Shown: positions 36,050-48,264 of the stretch, piece by piece
Layout of the letters: each line of letters starts with the position of its first letter
Numbering within the stretch: position 1 is the stretch's first letter
Assembly: GCA_018697195.1 (NCBI GenBank)
Contig: CM031866.1
Coordinates: 3,979,418 to 4,043,417, forward strand
Length of the DNA: 64,000 nt
Reading direction: 5' to 3'
Source: Certhia americana
Taxonomy: Eukaryota; Chordata; Aves; Passeriformes; Certhiidae
Notes under the pieces: model-generated
The model's input: the letters and a program-made list of their open reading frames with translations, nothing else
Told to the model about the DNA's origin: nothing
Database searches by the model: none
Made by a program: the position numbers and the translations under genes

Positions 36050-37150
36050 CCAAAACAAGGGAAGAGTGGATTCCTCACTTGTTGAAGAACTGGCAGAACA
36101 AATCTGTTCATTAAAGAGAACACAGACTTAAGGAAAACAAAACATGGCATTTCCAACTTTTTAATATCAGGGTATATCTTTCAAGATGTTTTGCAATATT
36201 TTGGGGAGAGAAGGAGGCTAAACCATATTTTTTTCTTATTTTATTTCTTTTTCCCTTTGCTCTTCCTTCTGTTAAGTGATGGAAGTTCCCATATTGACAA
36301 CACTGCTTTACATCCAGCCTCCTGACTGCAGCACATTTCTTACTTCCAAAGCACTTCTCTCCTGTAGTAACTTCAGTCCCATTTCTGCTGAACAAGTTGC
36401 TCTAATATATGTATGTGTGTCTACTCATATAAATAAATACATTCCCTGCCCTCTGTAATTGCATCAGTAGCTTCCAAACTTGTTGAAACACAGGCTCGTT
36501 GTTAGCTTCCTGAATTGGCTGTGAACAACTGTGTTTTCATGAGCCATCCCAAATCTTTATAATCAAACTGGTGGTGGAGACAATGCTGCCATTGACCACC
36601 CTGAGCACTCACTGAGATTTACAGACCAGTTGAGTATGTCTTCCAGCCATTTTTCTCTGGTTTTGCCTTTCAAAGCCACAACAAACACTTGTGCTTTCTT
36701 AAGATTTAGAAAAATAAAAACTACTCTATGCTCTATTTTTTTAAATTTTTTTTCTAGCTCTTCCCTGGGCTCCACTCATGTGGTCCTGCTACCTGAGTGT
36801 CCAGTACAGAATTACAGGTGCAACAGAGTTTTGGCAGACAGAGCTTTTTAAAGCCAATGGCAATTTCATGCTTGTGTATCCAAAAGTACTGTCTGACCCT
36901 CAAGGAATCTTGTGGTTAGACATGGAGAGTGAGCATTTGATTACCTGTGTGCACCTTTAATAATATCAAGGTGTGTGTAATTTAATAAAAATTAAAAAAT
37001 GAAGTGCATGATTCCCTGCTCTGTTATTCCATTTCATGCTGGAATAATTGAAATGAACAGGATTGTGCCCTGCTGAAAGTGCTGGAGAGGGGTGTAAGTG
37101 TGTTCTCTGGTAAGTTTGGTTAGAGTTTGTGAGGGAACTTGGGAATGTAA
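36050..37150. other. Non-coding stretch
   Basis: No gene, RNA or repeat family recognised. Confidence 0.5.
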
Positions 37151-37154
37151 TCTT

Positions 37155-37289
37155 TCTCTGTGGATGCCTCATCCCTGGAAGTGTTCAAAGCTGGGCTGGA
37201 TAGGCCTCTAAGGAGCCTGTTCTAGTGGAAGGGGGTGGAATGAGATGATCTTTAAGGTCCCTTCCAATCCAAATCCTTCTATGATTCTA
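37155..37289 (+). mobile_element. CR1 LINE 3' end
   Basis: GTGGATGCCTCATCCCTGGA, AGTGTTCAAAGCTGGGCTGG, GAGCCTGTTCTAGTGGAAGG, GAATGAGATGATCTTTAAGG, TCCCTTCCAATCCAAATCC and TTCTATGATTCTA form the last ~135 bases of avian CR1 with little decay. It is the youngest-looking CR1 fragment in the window. Confidence 0.93.
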
Positions 37290-37600
37290 CATTCCTCTAT
37301 ATTTAACAAACCCATAGAATGCAAACACACCAACACATGCTATGTTTTCATCATTGATTATCAGTTTCATGACCTTTTCAGCGTGAGAAATAATTGGCAG
37401 TTTTAACTAACAATAAATTGATCCCATTATTCAGTATAGAATATTCTACTAATTTCAAACAGGATGTTTATTAAAGAGGCCAGCTACTTTCTATCAGTGT
37501 CATGCACATGTAAATAAGCAGGGCTGTTATATGGCATCTATGACAATGGCAGGACAAGTCATAAACACAAACATTCACACACAGCCAGGTCTCCAAAGCT
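37290..37600. other. Non-coding spacer
   Basis: AT-rich spacer between the CR1 end and the next candidate element. Nothing recognised. Confidence 0.5.
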
Positions 37601-38010
37601 CCTGTTTTCCAATTACAGTAATGCTGATGACATATCTAGTTTAACGCACACACCATTAAAATAGTCCCCCCTTTTCTAGGAAAATCTAATTACACCAAGC
37701 CCAAGCACTCAATCAAACCTGTTATTCTGTGGCTAAACAGCCCAGTGTTAATGCAATTTGAGGAGATCCAGGCCGTGACTGGGAACGTCATGTATTAACA
37801 ATATCTAATGGGAGCTCCCGTAGGTAAATGAATATGCTAACAAGCAAGGTCGCTGCTAAATCTAATATCTTTAAGCTGTTTAATTCCAAACAGTCCCTTA
37901 ATAAATCAATTGACCGGGAGAGCTGATGCCCCTATCAATTATTCAAGAGGGCAAATAAATATTTCAGATGATTTGATAGGAAGGCTAGTGTTGGCCTTAT
38001 AGAAAGCTTT
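37601..38010. promoter_or_regulatory. Putative conserved non-coding element, homeodomain-rich
   Basis: About 400 repeat-free bases with six CpGs (TTAACGCAC, GGCCGTGAC, GAACGTCATG, TCCCGTAGG, GGTCGCTGC, TGACCGGG). Motifs include a CRE-like ACGTCA (37785-37790), CTAATTACACC, TCAATCAAACC, GGCTAAACAG, TTCCAATTACAGTAATGC and TAATAAATCAATTGACC. The density of ATTA/TAAT and TCAATCA-type sites is high. This is one of the better enhancer candidates, with target unknown. Confidence 0.55.
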
Positions 38011-38011
38011 G

Positions 38012-40665
38012 CATTTCATTAGCCTCTTGCTAAAAGTTTTATAATGTGCAGAACAGTGAAGGCTTTCCCTAATCTTGAAACCCCAAGTGTGGGGAAGAAG
38101 AGGCTGAGGTATTCTGCTTCAACCACCTCATCTGCCAGGGACTTGATGACAGCTGAGAAGGGAAGAAGTGGGAATAGTTTCAGGCTTCCTAGTGACAACT
38201 TCTCCACCCCAACAAATGATGAGAGGAAAATCAGAACACACTTTCATTTCTGGGGAATCCAAAAGAAAAGTAACCTTAGGAAGCTCGGGTTAGTGGTTAA
38301 TGCCATGTGCCATGCTGCCTTTTGTAAATGAGGGAAGTCATTTGTGTTTGCATTGGATTATTTGTGTGTTTATGTTAACACTGAGCCGTGATTCAGGTTT
38401 GCCAAATGCAATTCCCTTGAAGGAAAAGCAGAGTTATTAAAAGAGGTGCTGCCTGTAATTGATCTGCATTAAGTAAGTGAAGCTTGCAAAGTGCTTGAGA
38501 TACTTGAATAGAAGAAGCCAGGAGTGCAAAATATTATACTATAAGAGCAAAAGTATTATCATTGTAACTGAAAAATTGCTGATCATTGAAACATGTGGTT
38601 TATTATAAAATCAATAAAGACAAAGTTACAAGAGAAAGGCAGAGAAAATGTACCTGACGTTGGAGAACAAAGAAGAGGGAAGTCCCTGAGGAAGCTTCTT
38701 ATTTAAGCGTGTGTAAATTTGCTTGCCTCTGTCCAATCCATTAATACCACTAATACAGATTAAAAGTCAATGATTACTTACACAAGCATTTCAGTTTATG
38801 AAGAGAAACCTGCGCCATAAAAACCTGTTCTATTGTTCTGCAATTCATCTCTGCACACAGATCTGTGTCTCCCTGTGATAAGTCAGGGTCTCATTCCTGC
38901 CATAGCTCTCCCACCCATGTCTCTCCTCCACAGAGAGTCCCTGCAGCAGAAGGCTGAAGAAACAGGCTTAGGGTGTGAGTGTGTTGGCACCAAAGTCATC
39001 AACACTGAGCCTGAAGCCTCCCACTGAGCCTCATCACTATGGAGAACATAAAAAATGAGGTTTCTTGCAACAACAACAAGAAGAAAGGAGGTCTCTGCCT
39101 GGCAAGGTGCTCACAGGGGAGCTCAAACTCCCCAGCAATGCTCTCCACGTGGCCTGGGCTCATGCTCTGATGAGAAAGGGGACTCATATCCTGCTCCCTC
39201 CAGAGTTACAGACTGTATGAAACTCTCCAAAGGGTGGTTTGAAAAGATTTTCTCAGCACAAATGCAGCATAAGGGATTTTCTACGGTATGGGGGTGAAGA
39301 GTTCCAGCTACAAAAGTCCTTTTGGTTGGAAGATTGTTTGAAAATTAGGTGTAAGGCAAGTTTTTAAATTGTTTTGGACACATAAGAAAACACTACACTT
39401 TCAGAACTTGACTAGAAAAGCTTCTGACACTCCAGACTGGGTCCTTAGCAGAAATAGTCTGATTTACGCCTCCTCTAGAGCAGGCTCTTGGTTCTTTCTG
39501 CTTCTTTTCCCTAAATAGCAAGATCCATATAAAAATCACTGAATGAGGATCTTCTATGGCAGCAGTTTTACATTGCAAATTACTCAATGAGGTATGAAAG
39601 AAACATCTCAGCTGCGCAAAACCATAATTTAAATGTTAGGTTTGGTTTATTTTCAGCTTCATGACTCAATGGAGTAGATCCTCTCTATGGCACTGAAAGT
39701 AAAATCTGGCCAGGTTTAAAATCCAGTGCAGGGATTTCAACTCAATCATTAAGTAATGTTTTTCTTTAACTCAAAATGCCGTGTTGTCATAAGTGTGCTG
39801 AAGCTGAGCCTGGGTACCACAGAACATTGCATGGCAAAGTGGGAATGGGAATTACTCTGCATGTGAAAAATGCAAAAGTAGTAGAAGGATATTAAGGGAT
39901 AGTGCAATCATTTACTAAACATGAAATTTGAGTTCCAAACCACTTCTTTGTTTCTTGTAAGTTCAGTTACTACTTATTTAAAAAAAAAAAAACTTCTTTC
40001 AGGAATGAAATTTTTACTTGCAGAGAATGTATGGCTCCCATAACCACATGTGAGAGTGAGTTCCTGTTCCTGTTTTCCAGAGAGAAGACTTTTTCAATCT
40101 CTTGCAAAAGTTATTTCTATTAGAGGGCATACACTCCATAGGAGTTTCTTGTTAAAATAAAGGCAAAGTTATATGGGAAATTGGTGTAAAAGTTTTTTTT
40201 TTTTTTATTTTTTTTCCTTCCCTTTAAAATAGTAATTCTCAAAACATTTTTTTTTAGATTCAGTTAATAACAGGTCTTTCAGATTCAGCTATCCTTAGGG
40301 ACCTCAAGGACAGTGTTGGTGAGAATTTTATGAAAATATTGATGCAGAAAATCACATGAATTATTTTTATTATTGAATAATAAATTGAATTTTGGGGTTC
40401 TGGATGAGAAATTGTGGAGTAAGTACATGACAATCAGGTTAGTAATTATTGAAGCTTTCATGGTTATTTTACTTCCATAATTTCAGATTTCCAGGCAGGA
40501 CAGGTCTGTGCTAGTGGGATTCAAGCTATGGAGTAAATATACACAACTGCTCTGGATTTGTCAGCAAAGCTTCTGCTATTAGCAAGAGTTGTGTTGAAAA
40601 TGTGGCCCCTCACAGAAGTACACAGAGAAGCTGTTGATGTCACTTTTGTCCTTTTGTTCCTTTTC
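38012..40665. other. Non-coding stretch
   Basis: No gene or repeat family recognised. The portion at 38.39-38.50 kb (GCAATTCCCTTGAAGG, CTGTAATTGATCTGCATTAAG) might be a minor constrained element. T runs near 40.20 kb. Confidence 0.45.
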
Positions 40666-40668
40666 TTC

Positions 40669-40700
40669 AAAAAAAAAAAAAAAAAAAAAAGAAAAAAAAT
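40669..40700 (+). repeat. Poly(A) tract (A22 plus GA8)
   Basis: Twenty-two A, then G, then eight A. It is preceded by pyrimidine-rich sequence and no SINE or retrogene is attached. Confidence 0.92.
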
Positions 40701-40701
40701 T

Positions 40702-41053
40702 ATAAAGAATAATAATGAGAAAGTGTTCATCTAACTCATTCACAAGGTTCTACCTGCCATCCCTTATGCTCAATGAGGATGTGAGGGCACTGTTAGGCAT
40801 ATGTGCATGTAAATTACCTCTAACTGCACATCTCTATTATAGGCAATTACACTAATGTGCTAGAATGATACATTTAGTGTCTTCAGAAGATAGAAGCTGG
40901 GTGGAGGGCAGACTGATTTGAAGATCAATCTGGATGAAACAAAGAATGGTATTTATTTGGCAGACCACTGGGGAGAGCTGGCTAAAACTGCAGAATGAGA
41001 TAACATTAGCCATTTGATAAGTGAGGGTTGCAATTTAGGAGTCTTATTTGCTT

Positions 41054-41058
<5 letters not shown>
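40702..41058. other. Non-coding spacer
   Basis: About 360 bases between two long A tracts, with no recognisable element. Confidence 0.5.

Positions 41059-41060
<2 letters not shown>

Positions 41061-41090
<30 letters not shown>
41061..41090 (+). repeat. Poly(A) tract (A24)
   Basis: Twenty-four A followed by GAAAAAA. No upstream retroposon body recognised. Confidence 0.92.
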
Positions 41091-41091
<1 letters not shown>

Positions 41092-41098
<7 letters not shown>

Positions 41099-41990
41099 GA
41101 TTTCTAGGCTAAGACTGGGAGCTACTTTTCTCTGTATAATAGGTATCTCAAGCAGTCTGAATTGGCAACCAGGAAATGTGCCAGGTGTTTGAGTTTGGCC
41201 TATCCAGTCTGTGCCTCTATTCAGGTGTCAAAACGTGGGTTCTTATGCTCATACTTGCAAGGCAGAACCCCTGTGGTCACTCCCTGTGAAGAAGCAAAAG
41301 GGATGCCAGCTTTGTCTGTGATATTTCCAGCAAAGTAAGGAAATGTTTCTTTATGGAAAAGGAGAATTCAATGTGTGCCTTGCCTGCCTATGCCTTCTCC
41401 ACTTCTGAAATGCTCTTTGCTGGACAACTTCTGTTGACTGAAAGGAAATATCTGAATTCATAACAGCAATAACTTTGGAGGCATTTGTTCCATCCTGGCT
41501 GCTTTATAGCTTTGTGCAGAATTTAGGTGACTTTATATTAGTGCCTGAGTCTCAAATGCTTTACTCAGAAGTTACAGGAGGAAAGTTCTTGCTGCTACAG
41601 CAAAGGAGCCTTGAGATGTGGAGGGAGAAATGTCTGGATTAAAGAACCAGCTGTTCCCATGACTTTCCCATCTACTAAACCATCATGGCTGTGGGCTGGT
41701 TCTGCTGCTTGTTCATGTCCTAGCCTTGCTCTGGCTTTTTTGGAAAGAAACAGAGGAAAGCTTCATGAGATTACTTGTGAGGACTGAGTGACAGCTCAGG
41801 TGGCACCACTACCCAATATTGGTATCATAATATGAGTTTTCTATTTCTGTCATTGTTTTACATGTGGCAATCCCTATGAGAAACTTAAGACAGAAACTTT
41901 TCATACTATGAAATATGTATAAACTTAAGACGCAATGACATATTAAAGATTATTTTCTGATAATATATCTTTTTGTATGCACAAATACAG
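41092..41990. other. Non-coding stretch
   Basis: No feature recognised. Confidence 0.5.
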
Positions 41991-41991
41991 G

Positions 41992-42335
41992 CTAGGGGCT
42001 GACCTGCTGGTCCTGGTGGATAACAGACTGTCCATAAACCAACAGAGTATCCTTGAGGACAAGAAGGCCAGTGGTACCCTGGATGCACTAGAAAGAGAAC
42101 TGCCAGCAGGTCAAGGGAGGTGATCCTGCTCCTCTCAGTGCTGGTGAGACACATCTGCACAGCTATCTGCAGTTCTGGGCTCCTCAGTACAAGGGAGACA
42201 TGGAACTCCAGGTCCAGGAGAACCACTAAATTAGTCAGGAGTCTGGTAAATCACTCCTGTGAGGAAAGGCTGAGGGAGCTGGGCCTGTTGAGAAGAAGAA
42301 GTGAGTGAGAGGGGACCTCATTCAAATTTCAAAAG
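41992..42335 (+). mobile_element. CR1 LINE, internal fragment, decayed
   Basis: In order: GGTCCTGGTGGATAACAGAC, AAGAAGGCCAGTGGTACCCTG, AACTGCCAGCAGGTCAAGGG, AGGTGATCCTGCTCCTCTCAG, GGTGAGACACATCTGCACAG, GCAGTTCTGGGCTCCTCAG, TGTGAGGAAAGGCTGAGGG, GCTGGGCCTGTTGAGAAG and GAGGGGACCTCATTC. This is the CR1 region just upstream of the 3' end. It contains several small deletions, and the usual 3' terminus is not recognisable after 42.34 kb. The reverse transcriptase remnant is not coding. Confidence 0.85.
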
Positions 42336-42339
42336 TGTT

Positions 42340-44940
42340 TGATAATCCTGACTTCTTGCAGGTGACAAAATGAGCATGCTTCTCTTCAGAAGGACACTGG
42401 CCAGGTTGATGTTATAGGGACACAGTGCATGAGGCACAAGATCAAATGGTGTGACAAAATTTTGTGCATTTGTGGGATGTGGGGGAAAGCAAGAAACAAT
42501 GGATGGAGGGAAAAGAAACACAAAAGAGAGACAACTGTTCCTTATGTGAACAAGAGGCTAAATATCTTTATATGCTTTCTGAAGAACTTATCAAATTCTA
42601 CACCAAGGACGTGCTTTTTACAGGGATTTGCTTAGCATGCTACAGGCTGCTTTAAAGAGTTTTCTGGTTTTACATTTGGCTGCACCATGAGGAGATTACT
42701 TCCTGATGCTTAATAAATGCAGAAAAGAGATTCATAGGACCACGCGTTTGCACACACGCACACATGCAACTGAGATGCCCAGCAGATAAGTGCAGTATTT
42801 TTGTTTACAAGGAGATATTACACTGGAAATCCTATTAGCAATCAGACAGTCTGCTGGCTGGATTTAATAAACTTCAACCAAAGGAGTTATTCCAGCTGGC
42901 ATATTAACCCCCTAAAGGCTTAGTTTTACATTTTAGATGCTCCCCTAACTTGTGGAGAGGTGAATACACTGTAGGCACAAGTGAAGTTTTACTAGTTAAA
43001 GTGTTTAAGATCAAGACAGAAATTCATGGAGACTCCAAGTAAGGTGATTTTATTGCACTTGCATCTGCAACTTGGATGTATCTGAAATAATGCCTTGTGA
43101 CCATAAAATCTCTCCCCAGCTCTAACCTTAGTCCCATGGAGTTTGGCACTGTGAGAGGAATGCAGGGACACATCCCTTTTCCAGGGAGCAAGGCTGTGAT
43201 TCAGAAAGGGGATATAGGCAGTCAGACTCCAGCCCCTCAGCATCTGCCTGTGTAAGGCTTGCTGCACCATCCTAGCTTAAAAAGACGACAAACAGATGGA
43301 GAACAGGGAAATAGGATGCAACATACACAAATTAAAAAGTCGCAGATGTGGTAGACGCATATCCTATTAGTTTTGTCTAGAGCTGGTTGAAAAATGCTAG
43401 GGATAAAAATTCAAATCTTTGTTAAAAAAAATAGTGCTGAGATAAGTAAAGATTTTAGCCTCCTCCGAGCTTCACCTTGTGCCTTTTCACTTACCTTGGG
43501 GCTGGGCATGTGCACAGGTGAAAGTAAGAGGCTGGAGGAAGAAAACAGTGTTAAAAGAACCAAAGTGTTTGGATGTATGAACCTCCAATGTGTGATATTT
43601 TCTATGTTTACATCATAAAACCTGTTGACTATTTGTGCTCTCAGGAGCCATCTTCAAAGGTCCTGAAATCTGTAATCAGATTTGAAATGTTTATTTTTAT
43701 TATCTTCAAGAATTCATTAGGTCAAATGATAATTCTGGCCCTGGTTCAGAAAAAGTAAATTCAGATCTGAATTTTTCTTTGGTCAAGTGTTAACACAGGA
43801 TCAGATAATCCTGAAATTACTCTTTTCAGCTGTTATTTGTCATGCATTTTGAGCTATTAGCAGTGATTACACTCACAGTTTATGACTCTTTCTCATCTTG
43901 TTTAAACTCAGCCCTCTCCCTGGATATCTTTTCCTGAGGATGAATCATTCAGCACCACTGCTCTGATTTCCACTCTCCTTTACTCTCTGTGAACTGAGCA
44001 TGTTTGACAAATTCTGATCCTTTCTGAAATATCTGGCTTAGTTTTACAATATTATTTATTTTTATAGCCTAAAGCCCAGCAGGTGAAGAAAAAAATGAAG
44101 ACAATTTGGTAAATAATGAACACAGGGATGACATATTGTTTTCCTGCAATAAGGAATAAATGCACTTTATTAAGTGACCTTTACTCTAGTGGCTGCCAAG
44201 AAATTGGAGATAATAAAGCTCTTACTTGAAGAGGATTTTAGTTGAGAGGGGGTATTTCTTTAAAAAAAAAAAAAAGGGAAGCATTTATTTATTAAAAAGC
44301 TGTTGTAGCAACATTGGTATTGGCTAAACTGTGTAATTGAGACCATTTGTATTGTTGTTCTTTCTTTCAATTAATTTATTCTTGCAAATCCTCTGATTGA
44401 ATTACTGTAGCAAATGAAAGTTTAATTCCCCACTCTGATACTTTTCTACAAATCTTTATCCTGGGTCTTGCATTACTGTTCCACATCTTTCCAGGAGGCA
44501 GAGCATGTTTGCTGGGGATGGCACTGGGGCTGCTCAGTGCCACCTGCCTGTGTTTAGCCATTGTTTCCATGTATGACCATAAGCAACTTAATCAGCTTTG
44601 CATCTAAAGGGATTAGCGTGACCAGGGACCAACAGGAATCTTTCCACTGGTTTCAGTGTATTACTGGGCTAATCCTGAGTGTCAGGGAAGGCTGAGGGAG
44701 AGGACAAGGCACTCTGCATTGGTGTGCAGGATAATGTTCACTGTGCATGAGATGCTGAAGTTTTGGGGTGGGTTATGTGTAGGAAGACATCAGCCCTCCT
44801 GTAGGACATGCCCAGAGTGAACCATTCACACCCATCTGTAGACACCCAGTGTTTGTGGGGTTTAAAGGTTTTATACAACAGGCAGGACATTTAGCTCTAG
44901 AAAAAGGTAAGGTTTCTTTAGGTAGGGTTGTATTATCTAA
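42340..44940. other. Non-coding stretch
   Basis: The first 100 bases could be unrecognisable CR1 tail. The part at 42.84-42.92 kb (GGATTTAATAAACTTCAACC, CATATTAACCCCC) is slightly enhancer-like. An A13 run lies near 44.26 kb. No gene. Confidence 0.45.
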
Positions 44941-44943
44941 TAG

Positions 44944-45305
44944 TATCACAGAATGGTTTGGGTTGGATGGAACATTAAAGTTCACCCTGTTCCAACCCCC
45001 TGCCATGGGCAGGGACTCCTGCCACCAGATCAGGCTGCTCAAAGCCTTGTAAACCTGCCCTTGGATGCTTCCAGGGATGGGGCATCCACAATCTCTGTGT
45101 AAGTTCCAACGCCTCAGCACCCTCACAGGGAAGAATTTCTTTCTAAATCATAATCTAAATCTTCTGTCTTTCAGTTTAAAGCCAATTTTCTTTGATTATC
45201 TCTCCCTGGCTTCTTTGTAGGTCCTTTTCAGATACTGGAAGGCATCTACAAGATCTCCATGCAACCTTCTCTTCTCCAGGCTAAACTCCCTTTCTCCTGC
45301 CTGAA
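44944..45305 (-). mobile_element. CR1 LINE, 5'-truncated copy
   Basis: Reverse complement of an avian CR1 3' part: ATCACAGAATGGTTTGGG, CACCCTGTTCCAACCCCC, TGCCATGGGCAGGGACTCC, CACCAGATCAGGCTGCTCA, GGGATGGGGCATCCACAATC, CAGGGAAGAATTTCTTTC, TAGGTCCTTTTCAGATACTGG and CTTCTCTTCTCCAGGCTAAA. About 360 bases are alignable from the 3' end inward. The copy shows moderate decay and no open reading frame. Confidence 0.92.
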
Positions 45306-45309
45306 GAGA

Positions 45310-45812
45310 TGTAAATATTGCCCCAATAACTCCACAGTCACTCTTGATTTTTACAGAATGGAATTTGTTTGTGCACCCAATTTCTTTTGTATTTTTAAAT
45401 GTAGGGGTAGCTTCCAGTGGTGTTTCTGCCCATGAAATCTACACTTAGGGCTCACAGATGCCAGTCACCAAGAGCTAGGCAGCTCTTCTCACAGGGCTAA
45501 ATATCTTCCTTAACGTTCAGCTAGGGATGAGCTAGGACACATAACAGGCTCATCACCCTGGGGGAAGTCGAAGCCCAAGTGGAAGGTCTGGTCCACGAGC
45601 TCCACAGCCAGTGTCACCAACTGAGCAAGGATTAGGGACACATCCTGCACTAGAAGCTGTGGTTTGAACTCAAGTACTAACTGTGGGGTATAAGTGTATG
45701 TTAAAGGATGTCATATCCCACCTTAAATATGCATGAATGAAATCGAGGTTAGCTACTGGTGAGGGAGGCTGACAGAGGATACAGAACATGAGTCCACAAA
45801 TCCTTTTTAGAG
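45310..45812. other. Non-coding stretch
   Basis: No feature recognised. Confidence 0.5.
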
Positions 45813-45815
45813 ATC

Positions 45816-45835
45816 ACCCCCCCCACCACCCCCCC
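45816..45835 (-). repeat. C-rich run (G-quadruplex potential on minus strand)
   Basis: Nearly pure C with two A-containing breaks. The minus strand carries two long G runs and a GG, so G-quadruplex or i-motif structure is possible if the long runs pair internally. Confidence 0.7.
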
Positions 45836-45957
45836 TTACTAAAAGCATCAAGGAAGAGAAAAAGAAGCAGAGATATAAAATGCAAGTAGCACTTTTTAAT
45901 AGATTTTTCTTCCTTTTCCCCAAAGGGTTCAGCAGCAGAGAAAGAGTGGAACATAAT

Positions 45958-46083
45958 AATCCTTAGCATTTATATAGCACTTCACATTTCCAAAGCTCTG
46001 TACAAACATTAACTGATCAATCTTCACAACACCCCTGTGAGTTAGGGATGTATGATTAACCCCATTTTACATTGGGGGAAACC
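45958..46083 (-). repeat. MIR/L2-like ancient SINE relic
   Basis: On the + strand: CATTTATATAGCACTTCAC, CAAAGCTCTGTACAAACATT, CTTCACAACACCCCTGTGAG, then CCCCATTTTACATTGGGGG. This is the reverse complement of the 3' half of the old MIR/L2-type element and is unusually well preserved. Such elements are shared across amniotes, so a clear match after so long could reflect either slow decay or exaptation. Confidence 0.75.
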
Positions 46084-46084
46084 A

Positions 46085-48075
46085 TAACATTTCAGAGCCT
46101 GACGTCCCCCTCTCCTCAAGAGGTGCCTGGCTCTTGCAGATCCCAGAAATTTAAATTGGACTCATCCCTGACACTTCAGAGCGCTGGGGGCTTTGCCACC
46201 GCCTCAGGGCTACATGGCCACTCTGTGCCTGCTGCTCCAAAGGCTCTGTCTTCCCTTCCCTGCTCTAACTGTTGGACAGCCCATGCTTTTGCACACCTCT
46301 GCCTTCCCGTTTCCTCGGTGGAGTGACACCAGTGACTGGAATTTCAAGAAGCAAAACCATACTTGTTTTTTTGCCCTGCCCTTATCTTGACCCACCAGCC
46401 TTTTGTTACATTTTCTCTCCCCTCTCTGGCTTTGTAGGGAAGGGATGGAGCTTCTTTGGTGGGCATCTGGCATATAGCTAGGGTCAACCCACCACAAAAT
46501 GTATTTTGTTTTCTTTTTTCTTTCTTTTTTCTTTTATTTTCCATCCCCTGGAATGATTTAAGCTGAAATGTAATCCTGTATTGAGTGAAAGAACACAAAT
46601 ACAATGATATATCTGCTACTTGATGCCTTTCTCCCTTATTCTTTTATCAATCTTTTCTTGATAATTTCCTGTGTTTTAGAGAAAATGGCAGGTAGAGTAG
46701 GGGATTAATGCAAAAATGCAACTATCTTACTTTTTTTTTTCCTTGAGCAGAAATAAATAGATGTCTTTAACATGAAATCTTGCTGTAAATTGTTGAATTG
46801 TATTAACTTTTTCATGCTTACTGAGTTTCCATCCCCTGAGCATGTGTTACCTCTTCAAGCAGAGCTCTGCTTTTGCAGGAGATGGAACTGTGTGGCAATA
46901 CTCTCATTTTACTTCACTCTCTGTTTTTGCTCCTTCAGCTTTGGATTCCTGAGCCACAAGTGTTTCCATAAGAATTAATCCTGGGTCCCTGTCAGGAGGA
47001 AGCCAATACATTCACTCAGAAAGGTGCCCAACTGTGGCTGGATGAGATTTGTCCCAAAGTCATGTCCTATAGGCATGGATGGCTCAGTATGACATGCAGC
47101 AGTATCATGAGCAGGGTGGGAGAAGGTTCTGCACAGCTGGTGTGGGCTGACCTCAGCAGAGGTCCTGCAGAGAATGCAAGCAACACTTTCAAACACTGAG
47201 AAAAGAGAGCTACTCTATGTCCCAATATAGCACATTTCTTGTCCACGTTGTGGTGTCAGGTACTGCAGAGCTCATGGGAGTCACTGCCACTTCATCATCA
47301 ATATTCACTCCTTTGGGTCTCCCAATTTTCTTGAAGAATGTTGTCTCTAGTTAGGAAATAGATTTCTTAGTGTCCTTCATCTAAAATAGGCCTTAAGAAG
47401 GGAGACAAAAAGCTCTAAATAAGAATGATGGAGAAGAGGGATTAAATAATTTAAAGAATTTCCTCAGGTGCCATTGCTTTGAGTATTTTGTGTATTTATT
47501 CATTTATTCACCTAGAAAATATGGCATTTGCTACAGCAACAGAAGGCTCAGGTCTGGATTTATACTCCATTTCTGGAAGAAAACTGTTTTTTCTGCTCTG
47601 GGATGTGACCTGTCTATTGCTTTTATCTATATAACTGAATCTTCTGTTTTGGGAGCTACTTAAAACAGCTTTTCAATGCTAATCAAAAGAGTGTGTTAAT
47701 TAAATATACTTCTGATGAAACTATTTTGAAATGAGGCACACAGACTGGAGTCTGCCCTTTCTAAAGTTAATGAGAGATATTGAGGGGCCAGGACTAATTT
47801 TTTGTTGGAGGAGTTGCCCACTGATATAGAGATGAGTATTATTGTAATGAAGACTTATAAAATAAGATCATCCACTGATCTCTGTAGTACCTGAGACTGG
47901 AGGGGTCCCTCCAGATTTCCACTGGTGAAAGAGAAGCTCTGAATTTGGTCCCCTACTACTTAAAAATATGTAGTTGCCCTTTAAGATGTAAATCTATTGA
48001 AATCCAACCTTAGACATTGCCAGGGTCACTCTGCTTATTACTTTATGACATTTCCAGATTAAAGGTGCAGTGGGG
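46085..48075. other. Non-coding stretch
   Basis: A T/C-rich run lies at about 46506-46540 and a T10 run near 46.73 kb. Open frames of 60-95 codons overlap on both strands with no domain. No gene. Confidence 0.5.
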
Positions 48076-48079
48076 GCTC

Positions 48080-48260
48080 ACATTAATTTGCTTTATGTTT
48101 GACTAGAAATGCTTCCCATCACTATTAGAGCACACTTCGAGCTCTCTTCATTTTAGAACGCTTGTCAGTCATTCGAGAATGATATGCCCTACGTCTGGGA
48201 TGAATAAGCACATCATATATTAGTCAGAGGCTTTTCCTCTGGAGAGGCTCAAGAGAGCTG
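48080..48260. promoter_or_regulatory. Putative conserved non-coding element
   Basis: CACACTTCGAGCTCTC, AGAACGCTTGTCAGTCATTCG, ATGATATGCCCTACGTCTGG. Four CpGs within 80 bases, with CATTAATTTGC and CATATATTAGTCAG around them. Repeat-free and unlike its flanks. Enhancer-like by composition. Confidence 0.42.
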
Positions 48261-48264
48261 ACAA

